Positions 8,775 through 15,731 of a DNA stretch of 22,870 nucleotides are shown here, piece by piece. A model generated the notes under the pieces. It had not been told where the DNA came from. It made no database searches and saw nothing but the letters and a program-made list of their open reading frames with translations. A program made the position numbers and the translations under genes. This DNA comes from Bacteroidales bacterium. GTDB lineage: Bacteria > Bacteroidota > Bacteroidia > Bacteroidales > VadinHA17. Each line of letters starts with the position of its first letter. Position 1 is the stretch's first letter. The DNA is taken from contig DOTV01000254.1 of assembly GCA_003520925.1 (NCBI GenBank), positions 1-22,870 on the forward strand, given 5' to 3'.

Positions 8775-11700
8775 ATGGATTTTATACTTAAAAGAAGGGT
8801 CCTGATAAGTATGCTGTTCCTCGGGCTGACACTGCTCGGGTATGTTTCCTATAAAAAGCTTGCAGTTGAGCTGATTCCTAACGCTGAGTTTCCTACCCTT
8901 TTCGTCCAGGTCGGATCTCCGCTCGAGGTCGATCCTTCATATATCGAGAACCAGGCAATAATTCCCATCGAAGGCGCTATCGGGACACTTGAGGGTGTCG
9001 AAAAGATTGAATCCAATATAACTTCAAGGTATGGTACAATCATAGTCTATTATGTAAAAAACTCCAACCTTAAATATGCTAATCTAAAGCTACAGGAGAA
9101 GGTCGACCTTATAAAAAGCTCAATTCCTCAGGAGTTTATACTCAATGTGATAAAGCTCGACCTTGAACAGCTGACAAATCAGTTTATGTCGCTCCAGGTG
9201 AGAGGAGAGGGAGGTGTCGACAGGATAAGGAACATAACCGACAGGGAGATCAAACCCGAATTTGAAAATATCGACGGTATTGCCGGTGTCCAGGTTTACG
9301 GGGGAAAGGAAAGTTCAATTGAGGTAAGGCTGAATAGAAAAGCCTGCAAATCTCTTGGCATAACAATGAGCCAGGTAAGCACCCTTCTTAACAATAACGG
9401 AAAGGACAAGACCTTTGCCGGTAAAGTTTATGACGGCAATAATGAATTGTATGTCAATATAACTTCCAGCTATACTGATGTCAGAGATATTGGAAATATA
9501 ATTATCAGGCAAAACGGACCGGTCCTGCTAAGGGATATAGCCGAGATTTTTTATGGCGTCAAGGAACCGAGCTCTCTCAGCAGGGTTAACGGGATGGACC
9601 AGGTTACAATCAATCTGGTGAATGACAGGCAGGCAAACCTTATCGGACTTTCACATACTGCCACTGCCCAGGTAAAAAAGCTTAACAGGGACCTGGCTGC
9701 TTCAGGGATTGAAATTGTTGTTCAGAACAACAGTGCCGAGACAATGGAGAAAAATATAAACCAGATAATCAACCTTGCAATTACAGGTGGATTGCTGGCG
9801 ATACTGATTCTCTGGTTCTTCCTGAGGAATTTAAGGCTTGTGACAGTAATTGCAATTTCAATACCTATTTCAGTTTATACGGCATTCAATTTCTTTTATG
9901 CTTTCAATATCACGATCAACAGCCTGACACTTGTCGGAATAGCCCTTGCCATTGGGATGCTTGTCGATAATTCGGTGGTGGTACTCGAAAATATTTACCG
10001 GCTTGCCGGTTCGGGAAGGGATCCGGAAACCTCGGTAAAACAAGGGACAAAAGAGGTAATTCGTGCAATTTTTGCATCAACGCTTACAACGGTGATCGTC
10101 TTTTTCCCGTTTATCTTTACATCCAATTTTTTTATAAGGCTAATCGGAAAGAATATTAGCGTCTCAATTGTCTCAACGCTCCTGGTTTCGCTGGCAGTCG
10201 CCATGCTTATTATTCCGATGGCTACATTTTACATCCTATCAGGTCCCTCCTCCGGCAAATCGGAAATATTCAAGAGACTCTCAATACACGACAGGCTGAT
10301 TCAGGCCTATCATCTTGTCCTCAAGGCGAGTATGCGTACACCTGCATCTACAATTATCGGGACTCTGGTAGTCTTCTTTGCAGCTCTCCTTATCAGTCTT
10401 ACTCTCAGCCTTACGGCAAATAATGAAATCGAAACACCCGAGTTCAGGCTAAGCGTCACAATGCCTGCCGGATCGACACTCTCGAAAACCGATGCCCTGG
10501 TCGCAGAAATTGAATCGAGGCTTGCTTCGATCCCTGAAAAAGAGGACCTGGTAAGTCGTATTGAAGAAGATAAAGCTACAGTAACAGTCAACCTGTTTAA
10601 AGACTGGAACAAAAGAAGTAAAAGGAGCCTGCCCGAGATCAAAAATGATATTTCGGAAAAGACAAAGAAGATCTCCTCTGCTGAGATCAGTATGGATGAG
10701 ATATCCGCAGGCGGGGGTTTTACCGGAGGAGATGGAGGTGCAGGCGGGGATAACCCCGGAGCTGACTTTGGTGTTCTCCTGGGGATTGGTTCACAACCCG
10801 AAAGCGTTATTATCAAAGGGCAGAATTTTGAACAGATGAAGAACCTTGCAGATGATATAAGATCCTACATTAATGACCTTGAGACAATTAATAATGTCAG
10901 CATAAATGTCCAGGATAACACGCCCGAAGTCAGACTGAATTTTGATATGGATTTCTTAGGCAGGAATAATTTCTCACTGGCAAATCTGGCAGCTGCCCTT
11001 TCAACATTCGGAAGAGAGTACTCTTCAGGCGCTACATTCAAACAGGGTACGGAAAGTTATGATATAATGATAAAGTATTCGGAGGAGGATACGTTGGCAG
11101 GCGCAAACAGCGAAAAAACAATTGATGACCTGAAAAGTCTTGAGGTTACAAGTGCTGCAGGAGCTGTGATGGAAATGGAAGAGCTTGCAAATATTATTTT
11201 CTCGTACGGGATGGGGAATATTCACAGGGAAAACCAGGAAAAGAGAGTGACTGTTACATACAATTTCAAGGATGAAATTAAATCGTCGAAAGATCTGCTT
11301 GAAGGAGCCCGTGCTGAAATAGAATCAGTTGTTTCACGATTGAATATTCCTCCAGGAATTGCTGTCGAAGTTGTTCATGAAGAGAACCAGCTTAAGGAAT
11401 TCTATAATCTGATCGGGATAGCTTTCCTTCTGATATTCATGATCCTGGCTGCTGTTTTTGAGTCGCTTTCAATACCGTTTGTGCTTTTGTTCAGCATTCC
11501 CCTGGCCGCACTCGGATCACTGATTGCCCTGATCCTAACAGGAAATACACTCCTCAGTGCCAACACACTCACAGGCTTCCTTATCCTTCTGGGTGTTGTT
11601 GTAAATAATGGCATAATCCTGATTGACTACACTAATATTCTCAGGAAACGAGGTTACAGGCGTTCAAGAGCTTTAATGACTGCCGGAATGGCAAGAATAA

Positions 11701-13520
11701 GGCCTATTCTCATAACGGCCTCAACAACCGTAATTGCAATGTTCCCTCTGGCCATGGGGAAAGCAGAGTTTGTTTCGGTTATCGGAGCTTCATTCGCGAT
11801 AACCGTTATCGGCGGACTGACTCTCAGCACATTACTGACACTGATATTCATCCCGACATTCTATTCGGGACTTGAGAATTCCCTGGACTGGATGAAATCG
11901 CTCAGCTGGAAAAACAAAGCCATTCAGCTGATCATATTTGGTTTGCTTATATTTCTGATCTACAACCATATTGATAAATTCCTATGGAAACTTATTACAA
12001 CAATCCTCGCAGTAATACTTGTTCCGGCTACCTCCTGGTTCGTGATGAACAGCCTAAGGAAAGCCAGGGAAACAGTGATCCCTTCAGATGAACCAATTAA
12101 CATATACGTTCAGAGCCTTGTCAAGATATACGAGAGAGAAAACAGGTGGTCACGCGAATGGAAAGCAGGTGCAAAAATCAGGGAGAGGCTGGGGCTCAGA
12201 AAACATTTCAGGAAATTGAAAGACATGACTCAGGTATCATGGCAGTTCCCTCTTTTAGTGTTTATGATCTATTTCACATATTTTTACCTGCACAAAGGAT
12301 TCTGGATATTCCTGTTCAGCCTGGGAACCTGGTTTTTTCTCTCAGCCATCTGGAACCAGTTCAGAGAGCTTCTTACAAACCTTTCTGCGAAGGAAAACAA
12401 AAAGCTTATTAAACGGCTTATCCCGGTAGTTGATTTTATTGTCTTTTGGATAATCCCTCTGCTCAATCTTATTATGTTCCAGTTGAAATGGGAGAACATT
12501 GCGGTTGTTCTGATACTTGGTTTTCTGTGGTTTACCGGACTGTTTATTTACAAAACGGGTATCAAGCTTAGCGAAGAAAATATTGATATCTACAGGCTTG
12601 AAGGAAAGTTCAGGGAGATAAGAAAAACTATTTACAAGCTTGTGGCAGCTGTTCCTCTGATCGGGAAAAGGAAAAAACCATTTAAAGCACTTAGCTGTGT
12701 CTCACTCAATATCGGAAACGGTATGTTTGGCCTGCTCGGACCAAACGGAGCCGGAAAGACAACACTCATGAGGATCATCTGCGGGATCCTTGAGCAGAGC
12801 TATGGAAAAGTCTGGATAAATGGGCTTGATACTCAGAAAAAACGTGAGGAGCTTCAGGGACTTATCGGTTATCTTCCCCAGGAATTCGGAAGCTATGAAA
12901 ATATGACCGCACATGAATATCTCCATTACCAGGCAATGCTTAAAAATATTATTGACGCAAAGTCAAGGGAAGAGAGGGTCACTTACGTTCTTAAAGCGGT
13001 GCATATGGAAGAGCGGCGTCATGAAAAAATCGGCTCGTACTCAGGCGGTATGAAACAGAGGATGGGCATTGCACTTATACTTCTGCATCTGCCAAGAATA
13101 CTGGTTGTGGATGAACCAACAGCCGGACTCGATCCGAGAGAAAGAATAAGGTTCAGGAACCTCCTTGTCGAGCTGAGCCGTGAACGTGTTGTGATCTTCT
13201 CGACACACATAATAGAGGATATTTCAAGTTCATGTAACCAGGTTGCTGTTCTGAACAGGGGTAAACTGAGATACCTTGGCAAGCCATCCGATATGACCAA
13301 AGAGGCCGAAGGGCATGTCTGGCAGTGTAAAATGCCTGCGGGCGAATTCGGGAAATTCGTTGAGGAACACCTTGTGGTGCATCATATGTCGGAGGGGGAA
13401 AATGTCAGAATGAGAGTTATTTCGGAATCCAGGCCAGAGGAAAACGCCGTAATTGCAACCCCGAACCTGGAAGATGCTTATTTATGGCTGTTAAGAAGAA
13501 AAGAAAACAACATAGTTTGA
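8775..13520 (+). CDS. RND permease fused to six-segment membrane linker and ABC ATPase
   Basis: This is one uninterrupted 1581-codon frame. Residues 1 to about 1035 are a complete RND permease: helix 4 GMLVDNSVVVLENI (Asp398, Asn399), helix 10 VVVNNGIILID (Asn944-Asn945 in place of the AcrB lysine), helix 11 RIRPILIT (Arg974, Thr981), and a Gly/Asp-rich insert near residues 645-665. About six further hydrophobic segments follow between residues 1050 and 1262, with a basic loop near 1094-1155. Residues about 1290-1581 are an ABC ATPase of the ABC-2 exporter type: Walker A GPNGAGKTT (1322-1330, Lys1328), signature SGGMKQR (from 1423), Walker B LVVDEPTAGLDP (Asp1446, Glu1447) and H-loop His1478. 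All key ATPase residues are present. RND pumps normally run on proton motive force and carry no nucleotide-binding domain. The likely partner is the ABC-2 permease downstream. The start is 8 bases after the first RND gene. Confidence 0.93.
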   Translation: MDFILKRRVLISMLFLGLTLLGYVSYKKLAVELIPNAEFPTLFVQVGSPLEVDPSYIENQAIIPIEGAIGTLEGVEKIESNITSRYGTIIVYYVKNSNLKYANLKLQEKVDLIKSSIPQEFILNVIKLDLEQLTNQFMSLQVRGEGGVDRIRNITDREIKPEFENIDGIAGVQVYGGKESSIEVRLNRKACKSLGITMSQVSTLLNNNGKDKTFAGKVYDGNNELYVNITSSYTDVRDIGNIIIRQNGPVLLRDIAEIFYGVKEPSSLSRVNGMDQVTINLVNDRQANLIGLSHTATAQVKKLNRDLAASGIEIVVQNNSAETMEKNINQIINLAITGGLLAILILWFFLRNLRLVTVIAISIPISVYTAFNFFYAFNITINSLTLVGIALAIGMLVDNSVVVLENIYRLAGSGRDPETSVKQGTKEVIRAIFASTLTTVIVFFPFIFTSNFFIRLIGKNISVSIVSTLLVSLAVAMLIIPMATFYILSGPSSGKSEIFKRLSIHDRLIQAYHLVLKASMRTPASTIIGTLVVFFAALLISLTLSLTANNEIETPEFRLSVTMPAGSTLSKTDALVAEIESRLASIPEKEDLVSRIEEDKATVTVNLFKDWNKRSKRSLPEIKNDISEKTKKISSAEISMDEISAGGGFTGGDGGAGGDNPGADFGVLLGIGSQPESVIIKGQNFEQMKNLADDIRSYINDLETINNVSINVQDNTPEVRLNFDMDFLGRNNFSLANLAAALSTFGREYSSGATFKQGTESYDIMIKYSEEDTLAGANSEKTIDDLKSLEVTSAAGAVMEMEELANIIFSYGMGNIHRENQEKRVTVTYNFKDEIKSSKDLLEGARAEIESVVSRLNIPPGIAVEVVHEENQLKEFYNLIGIAFLLIFMILAAVFESLSIPFVLLFSIPLAALGSLIALILTGNTLLSANTLTGFLILLGVVVNNGIILIDYTNILRKRGYRRSRALMTAGMARIRPILITASTTVIAMFPLAMGKAEFVSVIGASFAITVIGGLTLSTLLTLIFIPTFYSGLENSLDWMKSLSWKNKAIQLIIFGLLIFLIYNHIDKFLWKLITTILAVILVPATSWFVMNSLRKARETVIPSDEPINIYVQSLVKIYERENRWSREWKAGAKIRERLGLRKHFRKLKDMTQVSWQFPLLVFMIYFTYFYLHKGFWIFLFSLGTWFFLSAIWNQFRELLTNLSAKENKKLIKRLIPVVDFIVFWIIPLLNLIMFQLKWENIAVVLILGFLWFTGLFIYKTGIKLSEENIDIYRLEGKFREIRKTIYKLVAAVPLIGKRKKPFKALSCVSLNIGNGMFGLLGPNGAGKTTLMRIICGILEQSYGKVWINGLDTQKKREELQGLIGYLPQEFGSYENMTAHEYLHYQAMLKNIIDAKSREERVTYVLKAVHMEERRHEKIGSYSGGMKQRMGIALILLHLPRILVVDEPTAGLDPRERIRFRNLLVELSRERVVIFSTHIIEDISSSCNQVAVLNRGKLRYLGKPSDMTKEAEGHVWQCKMPAGEFGKFVEEHLVVHHMSEGENVRMRVISESRPEENAVIATPNLEDAYLWLLRRKENNIV

Positions 13521-13567
13521 TGAAAAAACAATTTTATTTAGAATTTTACAGAGTATTATGGAGTTTT

Positions 13568-13637
13568 GCCCCCACCCCCCTAAAGGGGGCTTTCTCTCTG
13601 TATGTATTTAGCCCCCCTTCAGGGGGGATGGGGGGCG
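13568..13637. repeat. Pair of GC-rich palindromic repeats in inverted orientation, copy B
   Basis: The left unit (13568-13590) is G, C5, A, C6, TAAA, G5, C. The right unit (13611-13637) is G, C6, TTCA, G6, AT, G6, C. The reverse complement of the left unit is nearly identical to the right unit, so these are two inverted copies about 20 bases apart. Each can form a small C/G hairpin and the whole pair can form one long stem. They could act as a transcription attenuator between the fusion gene and the permease gene, or be a mobile REP-like pair. Neither role is shown by the sequence alone. Confidence 0.82.
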
Positions 13638-13686
13638 AATTTAATGGATCTTTTCAAGGAGTATTCATTAAAAACCTTCTAATAAT

Positions 13687-13709
13687 ATGTAATTACAATG
13701 TAATTACAT
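13687..13709. promoter_or_regulatory. 23-bp perfect dyad of two TGTAATTACA palindromes (candidate operator)
   Basis: TGTAATTACA, itself a perfect 10-base palindrome, occurs at 13688-13697 and again at 13699-13708, separated by one A. With the flanking A and T, the whole 23 bases form a perfect dyad around 13698. The 11-base period places the two half-sites on the same DNA face. It lies about 60 bases before the preferred start of the ABC-2 permease, a suitable place for a repressor of the GntR, MarR or TetR type. No regulator gene is visible nearby, so the binding protein is unknown. Confidence 0.55.
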
Positions 13710-13714
13710 CATCT

Positions 13715-13754
13715 AACTCGATGAAACTCTGATTAACTCCGTGCGACTTCGTGG
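13715..13754. repeat. Degenerate 10-bp tandem repeat (AACTCCGTG-like)
   Basis: Four 10-base units follow one another: AACTCGATGA, AACTCTGATT, AACTCCGTGC, GACTTCGTGG. They end shortly before an A-run and the ATG of the ABC-2 permease. Because the possible GTG start at 13741 lies inside this array, the array argues for the later ATG. From memory, similar strings recur between genes of environmental Bacteroidota; I could not check that here. Confidence 0.65.
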
Positions 13755-13770
13755 TAAAAAAAAAATCAAT

Positions 13771-14487
13771 ATGAGAACCGGTACATTCAATAATTACTTT
13801 ATTCTAGTTCAGAAAATGATCCTCTACAATCTCAGGATCATCTTTGCCAATAAATTCATCTGGTTCCTTACGGGATCGCTTGTGTTCTATCTGGGGCTTT
13901 CAGTAATTTATGTTTTTTCAAATGATGTTTCGAGGATGTCGGATCTTTATGGCGTTTTCCTCTTTTCCGGGATACTGCTTGTATTTTACCCTGCAGTTTT
14001 TGGAATTCAGAACGACCAGGATGCAAGGACGATAGAAATACTCTTCGGCATTCCAAACTACAGATACAAAGTTTGGCTGGTGAGGATAGTGCTGATCTTT
14101 GTAATTGCTTTCCTGATTATGCTGATATTCACATTCCTTTCATCGGTTATGATTGTAAGATTCCAGGTTTTCAGGGTCACGGTTCAGGTAATGCTTCCTG
14201 TACTCTTCCTCGGGATGATGGCGTTCATGCTCTCATCCGTTATCAGAAACGGAAACGGGACAGCTGTGGTAATGATAATATTTGGTATCTTTTTCCTCAT
14301 CCTTGAGGATCCTCTGCGGAAAAGCCAGTGGAATGTTTTTCTGAATCCGTTCGACCCGGCATACGATGTCAATGAAACAACCTGGGCAATAATAATACTT
14401 AAGAACAGGATAATATTGACAATCGGATCCATATTATTTCTTCTCGCTGCACTTTTCAACCTCCAGAAAAGGGAAAAATTCATGTAG
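13771..14487 (+). CDS. ABC-2 type transporter permease
   Basis: This is a 238-residue integral membrane protein with about six hydrophobic segments: FIWFLTGSLVFYLGLSVIYV, VFLFSGILLVFYPAVFGI, IVLIFVIAFLIMLIFTFLSS, VMLPVLFLGMMAFMLSS, TAVVMIIFGIFFLI and IILTIGSILFLLAALFNL. Between segments 2 and 3 the stretch QNDQDARTIEILFGIPNYRY resembles the cytoplasmic coupling region of ABC-2 permeases, which carry a similar acidic-Thr-Ile/Leu-Glu motif there. It has no ATPase of its own, and the nearest one is the C-terminal domain of the upstream RND fusion, so it probably pairs with it. The ATG at 13771 is preferred over GTG 13741, because the GTG falls in a tandem repeat and would add a charged non-conserved-looking extension. 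No clear Shine-Dalgarno site is present; the A-rich stretch before the start is common in this phylum. The substrate is unknown. Confidence 0.82.
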   Translation: MRTGTFNNYFILVQKMILYNLRIIFANKFIWFLTGSLVFYLGLSVIYVFSNDVSRMSDLYGVFLFSGILLVFYPAVFGIQNDQDARTIEILFGIPNYRYKVWLVRIVLIFVIAFLIMLIFTFLSSVMIVRFQVFRVTVQVMLPVLFLGMMAFMLSSVIRNGNGTAVVMIIFGIFFLILEDPLRKSQWNVFLNPFDPAYDVNETTWAIIILKNRIILTIGSILFLLAALFNLQKREKFM

Positions 14488-14493
14488 TGTTAA

Positions 14494-14509
14494 AGTCGTG
14501 CAGTCGTGT
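14494..14509. repeat. Two tandem 8-bp units (AGTCGTGC/AGTCGTGT)
   Basis: AGTCGTGC and AGTCGTGT sit head to tail seven bases after the permease stop and are followed by a short GAAGCGAAGC duplication. This is a third micro-tandem array in the window, with a different unit and period from the arrays near 2925 and 13715. Confidence 0.6.
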
Positions 14510-14540
14510 CGAAGCGAAGCTGATATCCCGACCGAAGCGT

Positions 14541-14557
14541 CAGGGGGGCTGAGGGGT
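14541..14557. repeat. Half copy of the GC-rich palindromic repeat, copy D
   Basis: C, A, G6, CTGA, G4, T resembles the G-rich right arm of the palindromes at 13611-13637 and 15578-15604, but a matching C-rich left arm is missing. It lies between two convergent genes (permease ending at 14487, radical SAM gene ending at 14561). It may be a decayed element. Confidence 0.45.
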
Positions 14558-14560
14558 CAT

Positions 14561-15502
14561 TTATTCAAATGGATGTTCCTTCCGGAAATCAGGACGGTAG
14601 TTCTGATAACTGTCCATATCCTGTAACCATCCGTTACGGAAACCCAGATTTTCCATAACACTTACAACAGACTCATATTCTGATCTGTACAAAATCCTTT
14701 TTAAATCCGTATGATACTTTACAAAAGGTGTGGGATGGTATTGTGACATCAACGAAATATTAATTCCAGTCGAGAGCTCATCTGCAAGTGTACCTAGTAC
14801 ATTTTTACTTTCTTCAACATGCCCCGGCAAAACAAGATGCCTTATAAGTATCCCGTTTTCTGCCCTTCCCTCTTCATCAAAGTGAAGTGTGGAACCTTTC
14901 TGGTAATACATTCTCTTAAGAGAATTCAAAGCAACCATCGGATAGTCAGAAGCATCCGAAAATTCAGCTGAAATTACCGGAGTTGCATATTTATAGTCGG
15001 GGAGGTAGACATCAATTAATCCATCAAGGCTGTCAATCACCTCTGGTTTGTCATATCCATTTGTATTGTAAACTGTTATTGGTTTCATTCCCCTGGAATT
15101 CAATCCGCGGATGATTGCCTTAACCTGAGGAACAACGTGCGACGGCGAAACAAAACCTACTGCCTTAATTCCCCGGTTAAGTATTCCGGTTATTGTATCA
15201 AGTGTTTCATTCAAGTCAGGTGATACTCTGTCTTCTTGCGAACATTTTCTGCTGATTTCATGGTTCTGGCAATAAATGCATTTAAGGTTACAGCCCGAAA
15301 AGAATATGTTGCATATTCCGTCGGGACCACTTATGGGCGGCTCCTCTCCCCTGTGAATGCAGATCGATGCAATGTTCATCCCGGCATCAGAGCCGCAATA
15401 TCCAGTCCCTTCCTCAAACCTGTTCACCCTGCATTCGCGTGGACAAAGAGTGCATTCAGATAAAAGGAGGATCTCATCTTTATTATAGATATCCTGGATC
15501 AT
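14561..15502 (-). CDS. Radical SAM protein, PflX-like (putative pyruvate formate-lyase activating enzyme family)
   Basis: This is a 313-residue cytosolic protein. Near the N-terminus is a cysteine cluster, CTLCPRECRVNR and then GTGYCGSDAG, as in the COG1313/PflX group. The radical SAM motif is GCNLKCIYCQNHEIS (CxxxCxxC), which binds the 4Fe-4S cluster that cleaves S-adenosylmethionine. The rest is a normal radical SAM barrel: GFVSPSHVVPQVKAIIRGL, TVYNTNGYDKPEVIDSLDG, DVYLPDYKYA and ILIRHLVLPGHVEESK. Length fits the family. The group is annotated as a glycyl-radical-enzyme activase, but most members have no proven substrate, and no glycyl radical enzyme gene lies in this window. It stands alone, convergent with the ABC-2 permease gene and divergent from rimP. 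The ATG at 15502 leaves a short leader before the cysteine cluster. Confidence 0.88.
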   Translation of the reverse strand: MIQDIYNKDEILLLSECTLCPRECRVNRFEEGTGYCGSDAGMNIASICIHRGEEPPISGPDGICNIFFSGCNLKCIYCQNHEISRKCSQEDRVSPDLNETLDTITGILNRGIKAVGFVSPSHVVPQVKAIIRGLNSRGMKPITVYNTNGYDKPEVIDSLDGLIDVYLPDYKYATPVISAEFSDASDYPMVALNSLKRMYYQKGSTLHFDEEGRAENGILIRHLVLPGHVEESKNVLGTLADELSTGINISLMSQYHPTPFVKYHTDLKRILYRSEYESVVSVMENLGFRNGWLQDMDSYQNYRPDFRKEHPFE

Positions 15503-15534
15503 TTGAAAGCTATAAAATCACTTAACTTTTATTT

Positions 15535-15604
15535 ACCCCCAACCCCCCATGGGGGGTTTAAAATAAATACGGATTTAAAGTCCCCCCTCGGGGATTTAGG
15601 GGTG
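15535..15604. repeat. Pair of GC-rich palindromic repeats in inverted orientation, copy C
   Basis: The left unit contains a perfect 18-base palindrome, AACCCCCCATGGGGGGTT (15541-15558), preceded by ACCCCC. The right unit (about 15578-15604) reads AAAGTCCCCCC, TC, GGGG, ATTTAGGGGTG. As at 13568-13637, the two units face each other with about 20 A/T-rich bases between. They lie between the radical SAM gene and the rimP promoter and may insulate the divergent transcription units. Confidence 0.8.
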
Positions 15605-15631
15605 TAAAATAAAAAGAAATTCCTTCAACAT

Positions 15632-15662
15632 ATTGCTAATTCTAAAACAATAATTATCTTTG
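15632..15662 (+). promoter_or_regulatory. Bacteroidota-type promoter for rimP-nusA-infB
   Basis: ATTG (15632-15635) is followed after 19 bases by TATCTTTG (15655-15662), matching the known Bacteroidota sigma-ABfr pattern TTTG-N19-21-TAnnTTTG closely. Transcription would start near 15668-15672, leaving a leader of about 60 bases before the rimP ATG. It is the best promoter match in the window and fits a housekeeping operon. Confidence 0.72.
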
Positions 15663-15689
15663 CATCCGAATTGAGGGGCAATTGATACC

Positions 15690-15709
15690 TAGGGGACCAG
15701 AGTCCCCTA
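15690..15709 (+). promoter_or_regulatory. Leader hairpin before rimP (possible attenuator)
   Basis: TAGGGGAC and GTCCCCTA form an 8-base stem with a CAGA loop, followed at once by the T/A-rich TTTTATTATAAATTTT stretch. It lies wholly in the predicted 5' leader. The shape is that of a weak intrinsic terminator, so it could attenuate the operon, possibly with feedback from NusA, its own product. That role is inference. Confidence 0.5.
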
Positions 15710-15731
15710 TTTTATTATAAATTTTCAGGGA

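Larger units (their letters stand above)
13521..13770. other. 250-base intergenic region rich in repeats
   Basis: This gap separates the RND-ABC fusion from the ABC-2 permease. It holds two GC-rich palindromes in opposite orientation (13568-13637), a 23-base dyad (13687-13709) and a degenerate 10-base tandem array (13715-13754). I see no convincing gene; short frames through it would translate the repeats. Confidence 0.8.

Noticed and set aside
10310..10816. A 168-codon minus-strand frame inside the RND-ABC fusion
   Set aside because: It is antisense to clear RND porter-domain sequence and has low complexity (Pro, Ser, Leu).
13484..13732. An 82-codon frame across the end of the fusion gene and the following gap
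   Set aside because: It translates the GC-rich palindromes and has no recognisable protein character.
13741..13770. GTG start for the ABC-2 permease
   Set aside because: The GTG and the codons after it are part of the 10-base tandem array and an A-run; ATG 13771 gives a cleaner N-terminus.
15503..15731. A tRNA or other structured RNA gene between the radical SAM gene and rimP
   Set aside because: No cloverleaf or T-arm pattern is visible; the region is explained by the palindromic repeats, the promoter and the leader hairpin.
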